This document shows, in pieces, positions 8,373-14,339 of a stretch of DNA of 17,331 nucleotides; position 1 is the first letter of the stretch; every line of letters starts with the position of its first letter. The position numbers and the translations under genes are program-made. The stretch covers positions 1 through 17,331 of the forward strand of contig JABJFP010000143.1 of assembly GCA_018662715.1 (NCBI GenBank). The letters are read 5' to 3'. The stretch is from Methanobacteriota archaeon (GTDB lineage Archaea > Thermoplasmatota > Poseidoniia > Poseidoniales > Poseidoniaceae). A model generated the notes under the pieces. That model had not been told where the DNA came from. It saw only the letters and a list, made by a program, of their open reading frames with translations, and did not search any database.

Positions 8373-9692
8373 TCAGTTATCGTTACTAACACCGATTGAC
8401 AACTGTGTCATCAGTTCTTCAAGTAAATTTGAGATGTCACTGCGTTGCGTCAACAGGTGAGTTGAATGCTGATTTGAATTCAACTGTGCGCTAATCCATC
8501 CATTTTCTAGAGATGGAATGCTCAGTTCATGGTCTCCTGTATTACCTATCAACGAAACCATTGCTGCATAATAATTGAATGAAACTTCGTCAAACCGTTG
8601 ATTAAGTAATCCGATGCTTCGATTGACTTCATGTTGAGGGATGATGAACCTCCATTGGGCGTTATTGGACTCAAATGAACAGATTCGGATGTTAGCAGCA
8701 TTGAATTCTTGTAGCACATCGCTAAGTGCAGAGGTTGAATGATGCATGTATTTGGTTTCGACAACAACACACGCTACTTTGGGGATGCAAGCAATACCTT
8801 TGGGCGCACTCAGTTCATGGATGTCTGGTCCAATGACTGTTTTCATCCCGGTCTTTTCGTAACTGTAGAGGTGACGAACTTCAATTGGAATGCCCAGTGC
8901 ATAAACAGGGGCAACGGTGGCAGGATGGATGATTGGCGCATCAATGTGTGAGAATTCCATAGCTTCAGCGTATCCCAAGTAGGGGATTGGAGTGGAATGA
9001 ACCCCCCACCGAGGGTTGACTGGGTAAATCCCGAGTACATCCTTCCACAACACGACACGCTGTGCATCAAGTAATGCTGCTAGGGCAGTAGCCGTGTGAT
9101 CGCTCCCACCCCGTCCAAGCAGAGCAATGTCGCCGTCCTTCCCTTGCCCGAACCAACCTGTGACAACGGGGGTTCCGTGGAGTGCAGAGCGTTGAAGGAG
9201 TTCTGTTGATAATTTCATATCCACGGTTTGAGCAATGGTGGTTCCATTCAAACAAAGACCAATATCTTCCGCTCCAACTGGATGTGCATCAATACCATGT
9301 TCACTCAAAGCAAAGGCGACAACAAGGGCAGAGAGACGCTCTCCAGAGGCGAGGAGGCGATTGTAAGCCCCGGAATCGTCACGATCTGTGGCGAGGATTT
9401 CGAGTGCGTCCTCAATTCCTTTGAGAACCAATTGGAATGTATCATGCAGTGGGGAATTGATGAGGTTGGGTGCAAATCGCAGGTGTTGACTTGCCAGGTC
9501 ATTAACCAAACGTCCAGCGTATCTTGGCTCTTTAGCGGCTCGCATCAATCTGTCAGTTGTTCCCCAAAGCGCAGAGACAACAATGACACAGGGGTTCGTT
9601 GAATTCAGCATCACTTCCGCAATCCGATTGATATCGCTTGCGTCACGGAGACATGAGCCTCCAAATTTGTGGATTTCGGGGGGTTCATCCAT
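8373..9692 (-). CDS. Aspartate kinase
   Basis: This 439-residue enzyme phosphorylates L-aspartate with ATP, the first step to aspartate semialdehyde and so to Lys, Thr and Met. In archaea it also leads to the shikimate pathway through ADH synthase. Kinase motifs are KFGGSCL (9-15), LASGERLSA (114-122), GRGGSDHTA (193-201) and WKDVLGIYPVNPR (216-228). The PIIHPATVAP segment (253-262) matches the conserved helix of the family. An ACT-like regulatory region covers about 301-385. The remaining 54 residues match a second ACT poorly, so allosteric control may be reduced or changed. ATG 9692 has GGAGG 8 bases upstream and overlaps the chorismate synthase stop by 8 bases (ATGGATGA), which implies translational coupling. 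It is last in the aromatic operon. Confidence 0.93.
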   Translation of the reverse strand: MDEPPEIHKFGGSCLRDASDINRIAEVMLNSTNPCVIVVSALWGTTDRLMRAAKEPRYAGRLVNDLASQHLRFAPNLINSPLHDTFQLVLKGIEDALEILATDRDDSGAYNRLLASGERLSALVVAFALSEHGIDAHPVGAEDIGLCLNGTTIAQTVDMKLSTELLQRSALHGTPVVTGWFGQGKDGDIALLGRGGSDHTATALAALLDAQRVVLWKDVLGIYPVNPRWGVHSTPIPYLGYAEAMEFSHIDAPIIHPATVAPVYALGIPIEVRHLYSYEKTGMKTVIGPDIHELSAPKGIACIPKVACVVVETKYMHHSTSALSDVLQEFNAANIRICSFESNNAQWRFIIPQHEVNRSIGLLNQRFDEVSFNYYAAMVSLIGNTGDHELSIPSLENGWISAQLNSNQHSTHLLTQRSDISNLLEELMTQLSIGVSNDN

Positions 9693-10767
9693 CTAAAAAT
9701 CCTCCGCGAATCATCAAATCTGATACTACCAATATTGCCATGGCCTCTACAACAGCGACCGCACGTGGGGCAAGAACCGGGTCGTGACGTCCTTTGACGG
9801 TCAAGGGCTCCTGTTGATTGGTTTTCATGTTGAGTGTCATCTGAGTTTGTGGGATGCTTGAGGGGGGTTTGAAAGCAACGCTGACATGAATTGGAGAGCC
9901 TGTGGACAGGCCAGCCAATGCACCGTCGGGGCGTTCTCCTTCCATAACTGGTGCTTCAGAAGTGCCGCCCCAAGCACTGTTATGCTCGCTTCCAGTCATG
10001 GTTTGAACGCCAAATCCATGGCCAAATTGAACGCCACGCGCAGCGGGTATTGACAACATCGCTCGGGCAAGGGCGGGTTCGAGTCCATCAAACCAGGGTT
10101 CACCAACGCCCAACGGGAGTCCGTTGACAACTAAATCTACTCGTGAACCGATGGAATCTCTTTGCTTTCGATACGATGTAATGAGTTCGGTCATGGCCTG
10201 AGCGGCAATAGGATCGTAGCAACGCATGTGCTGACTGTCTTCACTTTCCAGCGTGAGGGGGCAGTCATTGAGGGGGCGTGCCTCAACGGTTCCAATCGCT
10301 CCGACATGAGCCCGGAAATTGACACCTTTCTGCGCAATCCAAGGACGAAGTAGGGCGGCCATCGCAACAAGAGGGGCAGTCATTCGGGCACTTGAGGTTC
10401 CGCCGCCTCTCAAATCTGCCTTTCCATCTGTTTTCAACATCATCACCATGTCTTGGTGGCCAGGGCGTGGGTGGTCGGGGAGGAATCCGTAGTCCTTTGA
10501 ACGCACGTCGCTGTTTTTGATTCGGCATTCAACGGGGTCACCGTTGCTTACTCCGTTGACAAGTCCAGATAACCAAAGGACTTCATCGGCCTCCTTGCGT
10601 TGACTGCTGTACGGACCGCCTGGTTTACGCATTTCCATGGCGGTTTTGAGGCCGACTTCATCGAGAGCAATCCCTTCAGGTAAGCCATTGAGCACCGCCC
10701 CTACATGGGGGCCGTGACTTGACCCGTAAAGCGTCAAGCGCAACTGTTCACCAAAGGACATTTGCAT
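9685..10767 (-). CDS. aroC: Chorismate synthase
   Basis: This 360-residue enzyme converts 5-enolpyruvylshikimate 3-phosphate to chorismate using reduced FMN, the last step of the common aromatic pathway. Motifs are YGSSHGPHVGAVLNGLP (14-30), RPGHQD (101-106), RGGGTSSARMTAP (120-132), VGEPWFDGLEP (221-231), GVQFGHGFG (245-253) and KGRHDPVLAPRA (325-336). Length is normal. The RGGG motif reads GTSSARMT where many family members have GRSSARET. ATG 10767 and ATG 10761 are both possible starts, with only a weak GAG upstream. A small hairpin covers the bases just before the start. It lies 42 bases after the shikimate kinase gene and overlaps the aspartate kinase gene. Confidence 0.95.
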   Translation of the reverse strand: MQMSFGEQLRLTLYGSSHGPHVGAVLNGLPEGIALDEVGLKTAMEMRKPGGPYSSQRKEADEVLWLSGLVNGVSNGDPVECRIKNSDVRSKDYGFLPDHPRPGHQDMVMMLKTDGKADLRGGGTSSARMTAPLVAMAALLRPWIAQKGVNFRAHVGAIGTVEARPLNDCPLTLESEDSQHMRCYDPIAAQAMTELITSYRKQRDSIGSRVDLVVNGLPLGVGEPWFDGLEPALARAMLSIPAARGVQFGHGFGVQTMTGSEHNSAWGGTSEAPVMEGERPDGALAGLSTGSPIHVSVAFKPPSSIPQTQMTLNMKTNQQEPLTVKGRHDPVLAPRAVAVVEAMAILVVSDLMIRGGFLDG

Positions 10768-10809
10768 GATGGCTCAATGTTCCGAGCCGTGGGGCCTTCA
10801 AGAAGGTGT
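10768..10809 (-). promoter_or_regulatory. Two small hairpins between shikimate kinase and chorismate synthase genes
   Basis: CCTTC (10795-10799) pairs with GAAGG (10802-10806), and GGCTC (10771-10775) pairs with GAGCC (10784-10788). The second sits directly before the chorismate synthase start and could limit its translation. Stems are only 5 base pairs, so chance is quite possible. Confidence 0.25.
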
Positions 10810-11703
10810 TCACTCTCCTGGGCCATCACTTTGAGTGGATAGAAACGCAGTTTCAATGATCTCAGCATCATTGTAGCGGATGCTGTACCATGATTTTATT
10901 CGTTCAATTGTTGGTTTTTGTTGACTTGGAACAACGATTACAAGTGCTGGGCCAGAACCGGTCACTCCGGCTGCACGAGCGCTATTGACGAAAGAGTCGT
11001 TGGTCATTTTACGCCCTTCAGCATCGCCAAGAACAGCAACCATCCCTCGGCCGTTCCAAGTCAATGCAACCAATTCTTGGTTGTTTTGTAGAGCCGATAG
11101 GGCTTGTTGAAATGCAGCAGAATGGGGGACGAAATCTTCGAAAGTTGGTCGGTGTTTACGAGCCCCTCTTAGGACGAGGATTACGGTCCAATCGGAAGGA
11201 TTGGGGCCACTTCCCTCCAGCAATACACCAGATTGGATTTCAGCTTGTGGGTCTACGAGTTTCCAACCTGTAGTTGCGCACGCCCAAGCATCATCAAGTG
11301 AGCCCGTCATTGATACCCCAGCGGCGATTTGGGCGTGCCCGGAGAGTTCAACAGCCAATTCATCGGTTATTTCCGTCCCGGTTGCTTCCCCAAGTGCACG
11401 GTATGCCGCTATACATAGCGCTGATGAGGATTTCAGCCCTTGTTGCTGCGGAACCTTTGAGTTTACTCCCCAGTGCAATTCATCCCTGGAAAAACCCTCA
11501 GGAAGTTCTAGGCCAGCATCCAGCCAAACCTGCAGTATTGATGTGAAAAGGTCATCATGGTCATGCACATCACGCTTGCTTGGTTTATCCAGTAAGCGAA
11601 CGGTCATTGGGAGATCTAATGCGATACTTGCTCCGTATCCAAGGGCTGCAGCATGGAGAAGACTACAAGCGCCATGTGCGCTCCCCTTCCCCAAGACTCC
11701 CAT
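10810..11703 (-). CDS. Archaeal-type shikimate kinase (GHMP kinase superfamily)
   Basis: This 297-residue kinase phosphorylates shikimate with ATP. Archaea use a GHMP-superfamily enzyme unrelated to bacterial AroK. The GHMP phosphate-binding motif is VPQQQGLKSSSALCIAA (84-100). The N-terminal GKGSAHGACSLLHA and the C-terminal AAGVTGSGPALVIV (about 249-262) match the first and third conserved segments. Length is typical (280-300). The start lies 2 bases after the 3-dehydroquinate synthase stop (TAATAATG), with GAGGAG about 8 bases upstream inside the preceding gene, so translation is probably coupled. Homoserine and mevalonate kinases share the fold, but the GLKSSSA motif and the operon point clearly to shikimate kinase. 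Confidence 0.92.
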   Translation of the reverse strand: MGVLGKGSAHGACSLLHAAALGYGASIALDLPMTVRLLDKPSKRDVHDHDDLFTSILQVWLDAGLELPEGFSRDELHWGVNSKVPQQQGLKSSSALCIAAYRALGEATGTEITDELAVELSGHAQIAAGVSMTGSLDDAWACATTGWKLVDPQAEIQSGVLLEGSGPNPSDWTVILVLRGARKHRPTFEDFVPHSAAFQQALSALQNNQELVALTWNGRGMVAVLGDAEGRKMTNDSFVNSARAAGVTGSGPALVIVVPSQQKPTIERIKSWYSIRYNDAEIIETAFLSTQSDGPGE

Positions 11704-11705
11704 TA

Positions 11706-12740
11706 TTACCGCTCCTCAACTCTGCTCTCTATCGCAGAGCCAACATGACGACCCACGCCTCCAAACCAACCGATAACGACGGTATTTTGAGGTAAATCAG
11801 TTACAGAATGGCGAGTTCCATGTTGGCCTACTAAGCGAACAGTTTCTGCTTGTTGCATAAACACATGGCCTTCATTAGGCTTTTGCTTGTTATGTGCAAG
11901 TGTCTTGAAAGTAATTTTCAACATAGGGCGTTGTTCGATTTTAATCCGACCCAATGTCGCTACACGACTTGTACCACCTTCGTGAAGAATCATAATCTCA
12001 TCACCGCTTTTCAATTCACTCATGTATTTTGTAGTTCCATTTCCCAGCAAAATGTACGAATGGGGTGCTCCAGCATTGACTCGAAATGGGCGTGTTGGAA
12101 CAAATGAAGAGGGAATGGTTTCACTATGAATCAGAAGCATTTGCGAGGAACTTGAACCAACAAGGACTCCTTCGCCAAGTTCCAGTAAGGACGTGAAGTC
12201 AAGACAATAGCGGTCACCTACTCCTCCATCCTCTACGGTCTGAATTGAAAAAGGACCTAATTCATATGGTTCTGCTTGCCTTTTACCCTCGTCCTGAGAT
12301 TTCACTTGCACCTCATGGCGTTGTGATTTTGTAATAAGGGCAGCCTCAATGAGTTCCTTTGTGTTTGAAATTACAAGAGCATCTACGCCTTGTTCTAGTG
12401 CGAAGCCAGCACCCTGTGCTTGCTGTGGAGTCGAAATGATTGCAGCAATCTTGGTTGCAGAACCCTGCCGCGCTGCGATGAGATTTTCCAATGGAATCAT
12501 CGACCATGTCTCGCACTCAATGAGCAACCATTCAGCACTTCCAATGGCCGCTTTACAATTGTTTTGTGATGGTTCATCGGCGACGACGAAGTGCCCACCA
12601 AGGATAGATTTTGGTCCATGAATCAAGGCTTCATGGACTGAAAACTCGTTTTCTTGAGTCGGCTTTTCAACCCAATATCGGTCAATTCCTTCGGATACTA
12701 CGGGAAGTTCACCGTTGCGTATATCAACCCAGATTTCCAT
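11706..12740 (-). CDS. 3-dehydroquinate synthase II (archaeal AroB')
   Basis: This 344-residue enzyme oxidatively deaminates and cyclises 2-amino-3,7-dideoxy-D-threo-hept-6-ulosonate (ADH) to 3-dehydroquinate with NAD+, the second step of the archaeal route. It is unrelated to bacterial AroB. Diagnostic segments are MEIWVDIR (1-8), IPLENLIAA (82-90), GVGDRYCLDFTSLLELGEG (173-191), LVGSSSSQMLLIHSE (193-207), RPFRVNAGAPHSYILL (217-232), a KYMSELKSGDE segment (238-248) and AETVRLVG (298-305). Length is typical. It lies 9 bases after the ADH synthase gene with GTGAG as a modest ribosome binding site, and 2 bases before the shikimate kinase gene. The central stretch (about 140-165) is Lys/Glu-rich and looks like a variable loop. 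Confidence 0.93.
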   Translation of the reverse strand: MEIWVDIRNGELPVVSEGIDRYWVEKPTQENEFSVHEALIHGPKSILGGHFVVADEPSQNNCKAAIGSAEWLLIECETWSMIPLENLIAARQGSATKIAAIISTPQQAQGAGFALEQGVDALVISNTKELIEAALITKSQRHEVQVKSQDEGKRQAEPYELGPFSIQTVEDGGVGDRYCLDFTSLLELGEGVLVGSSSSQMLLIHSETIPSSFVPTRPFRVNAGAPHSYILLGNGTTKYMSELKSGDEIMILHEGGTSRVATLGRIKIEQRPMLKITFKTLAHNKQKPNEGHVFMQQAETVRLVGQHGTRHSVTDLPQNTVVIGWFGGVGRHVGSAIESRVEER

Positions 12741-12749
12741 GAAATCATC

Positions 12750-13547
12750 TCACAATCCGTTTGAACTAAGCGCATGCTCAACATCAGCATTTTCATGAAC
12801 GATCATCATGAGCGCTCGGGCTAAGTCTTCTCGTTGGGGATGGGCAAATACTTGACGCCCCATGCAAATTCCAGACGCGCCAGCCTTCATGGCCTCGTGG
12901 ACCATGCTGAGAATTGCTCTTGCGTTACCTGTTGAGGGTCCTCCTGCGACAAGGACTGGAATCGGTGCGGCAGAAGATACAAGTGCAAAACTATCTTTAT
13001 CGCCAGTCCAGACAGATTTTGCAGCGTCGCACCCCATTTCAAAAGCGAGTCGAACACCGTGTGCTTGGCCGCCAGTGGGGTCGTCTTCCATAACATTGAG
13101 GTGTTCTCCACGCGCATAAATCATCCCAAAGGATGGTAGTTGTTCGTGGTGAGCTTGGCGATTAAGTTCGCCCATACGCTCAATCATTGCTGCTTCATGA
13201 TTGCTTCCCAAATTGACTTGGCTTGAAACACCAATCCCGCCTCTGCTGACGGTCTCATCGGCGTGACCAACAATGACTTTGTTATCGCTATCTGGGCCGC
13301 CGTGGCGAGTTGATACTGAGTAATGCACAACCATTGAGGTATTCGTTCCCTCGCAAAGGTGCGAGTACTTGCTCACAACTCCTTTTTGTGCTACGATTGC
13401 ATTGACACCTGCTTTCACCAAGGAGGTGATGGTTGCCTCTAGGTCTTGTAGCCCCTCGGTCGGATAATCTGAGGCCCCATGGTCAATTGGAATCCAAACT
13501 CCACGGCCACCTGGAAGGAGTGCGTCAAGTCGCGTTGCCTTGTCCAT
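12750..13547 (-). CDS. 2-amino-3,7-dideoxy-D-threo-hept-6-ulosonate (ADH) synthase, DhnA-type aldolase (archaeal AroA')
   Basis: This 265-residue class I aldolase performs the first archaeal aromatic step. It joins aspartate semialdehyde with a C6 keto-sugar phosphate (6-deoxy-5-ketofructose 1-phosphate in methanogens) to give ADH. The TIM barrel shows IPIDHGASDYP (19-29, conserved Asp22-His23), MIYARGE (142-148, Tyr144 as acid/base candidate), AAKSVWTGDKDSF (175-187, Lys177 as Schiff-base lysine), LVAGGPST (199-206), GASGICMGRQVF (223-234) and HENADVEHAL (251-260). Close relatives include class I fructose-bisphosphate aldolases and LsrF. Adjacency to 3-dehydroquinate synthase II settles the function. 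ATG 13547 has no good ribosome binding site. A 26-base imperfect inverted repeat lies 17-42 bases upstream, so it may have its own promoter or control site. Confidence 0.93.
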   Translation of the reverse strand: MDKATRLDALLPGGRGVWIPIDHGASDYPTEGLQDLEATITSLVKAGVNAIVAQKGVVSKYSHLCEGTNTSMVVHYSVSTRHGGPDSDNKVIVGHADETVSRGGIGVSSQVNLGSNHEAAMIERMGELNRQAHHEQLPSFGMIYARGEHLNVMEDDPTGGQAHGVRLAFEMGCDAAKSVWTGDKDSFALVSSAAPIPVLVAGGPSTGNARAILSMVHEAMKAGASGICMGRQVFAHPQREDLARALMMIVHENADVEHALSSNGL

Positions 13548-13563
13548 GCTCTGTGGAAGCGCC

Positions 13564-13589
13564 CCTCATCATCAAAGGTTTGTATGAGG
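13564..13589. promoter_or_regulatory. Imperfect inverted repeat before ADH synthase (operator candidate)
   Basis: CCTCAT (13564-13569) pairs with ATGAGG (13584-13589), and the inner CAAA (13573-13576) pairs with TTTG (13579-13582) around a central GG. The arms are joined by 3 bases on one side and 1 on the other. It lies in the 46-base gap after the HTH_10 gene and 17 bases upstream of the ADH synthase ATG. It could be a protein-binding site or an mRNA hairpin. There is no T tract beside it, so a terminator is unlikely. Confidence 0.45.
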
Positions 13590-13593
13590 CATT

Positions 13594-14229
13594 TCATTCA
13601 ATCTGTTCGCTAAACCACTGCAAAATTGCTTGTTCTGCACCTTGGAGATGTTCTTGATAGGTGGAGCGAGCAATGTCCATTGATTCTGCTAATCCTTGAA
13701 TGGTAACCAGTTTTGGCTCCTTGTAGTAACCGTGCTTTGAAGCGAGTGCGAAGCAATCATTTTGCCTTGGCGTGAGTATGGCTGTAATTTCATCAGCGCT
13801 GCTTTGTACATTATGAACTCGAACTTCGTCGGGTTCTAACACCATTTTGCACAACTTCACAAATGTCGAAATTGATTCCGGAAGGCCACGGATGTTAACG
13901 GTTATCGCACCATCATCAAATTCGTAAGGAGGGAGAATGTGAATATTCTCGGTATTTGATGCGAGACAAACCAAAGGATGTCTGTTCCAAATCACCACAG
14001 CGTCACTTTCACGTTCGTTCAATTTCTGCTCCACAGAAATAAAGTCAAGGTCGTTGAGGTCATCAACCGATTTTCCTTCACGATATGTAGGGAGTACAAT
14101 CTGTCGGACGCCGGAGGGTTCCACGGCTAAATGACCCATTACTTTCAGATTTGAGACAATTTCACCAAGTTCTCTAAATTCGGTGGTAGCAAGAGTTGTT
14201 TTTGACCAACTTAACGAAACCTCTCGCAT
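13594..14229 (-). CDS. HTH_10 (bacterio-opsin activator type) transcriptional regulator
   Basis: This 211-residue protein has a C-terminal HTH_10 domain at about 152-205. It begins LTPRQNDCFALASKHGYY, followed by LVTIQGLAESMDIARST and YQEHLQGAEQAIL, which fits the Bat-type pattern. The N-terminal 150 residues form a mixed alpha/beta region without a recognised sensor motif. HTH_10 proteins are archaeal transcription factors that often control metabolic or energy genes. It is the first gene of the strand carrying the aromatic operon, 46 bases before ADH synthase, so it is a natural candidate regulator of that operon and possibly of itself. ATG 14229 lacks a ribosome binding site, which suggests a leaderless transcript. 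A TATA-like ACATAAG sits at about the right distance. Target and signal are unknown. Confidence 0.85.
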   Translation of the reverse strand: MREVSLSWSKTTLATTEFRELGEIVSNLKVMGHLAVEPSGVRQIVLPTYREGKSVDDLNDLDFISVEQKLNERESDAVVIWNRHPLVCLASNTENIHILPPYEFDDGAITVNIRGLPESISTFVKLCKMVLEPDEVRVHNVQSSADEITAILTPRQNDCFALASKHGYYKEPKLVTIQGLAESMDIARSTYQEHLQGAEQAILQWFSEQIE

Positions 14230-14339
14230 ATAATCGGGGTAGGGGCGTGCCTTCTTATGTCTTCACGCAATATTCTTCGTATTTGGAATCATTCACGCTC
14301 ATCGTATGTTTCAAGTGGTGACTGCACATGGAGTAAGTT
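14230..14339. other. Divergent intergenic region: candidate promoters and TTCACGC direct repeat
   Basis: This 110-base region separates the HTH_10 gene (-) from the DUF2135 gene (+). TTCACGC occurs at 14262-14268 and 14292-14298, exactly 30 bases apart, and TCGTAT occurs at 14277-14282 and 14302-14307. GGAG at 14330-14333 is the ribosome binding site of the + gene, 6 bases before ATG 14340. A + strand TATA box is not clear; GTATTT at 14279-14284 is one weak option. Confidence 0.4.
14254..14260 (-). promoter_or_regulatory. TATA-like element for the HTH_10 / aromatic operon
   Basis: ACATAAG, read on the - strand, is centred 28 bases before ATG 14229. That is close to the usual archaeal TATA distance if transcription starts at or near the ATG. 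It fits the lack of a ribosome binding site, but the match to a consensus is weak. Confidence 0.3.

Noticed and set aside
9182..9602. Plus-strand frames opposite the aspartate kinase gene
   Set aside because: Shadows of a well-supported kinase; no domain, no start signal.
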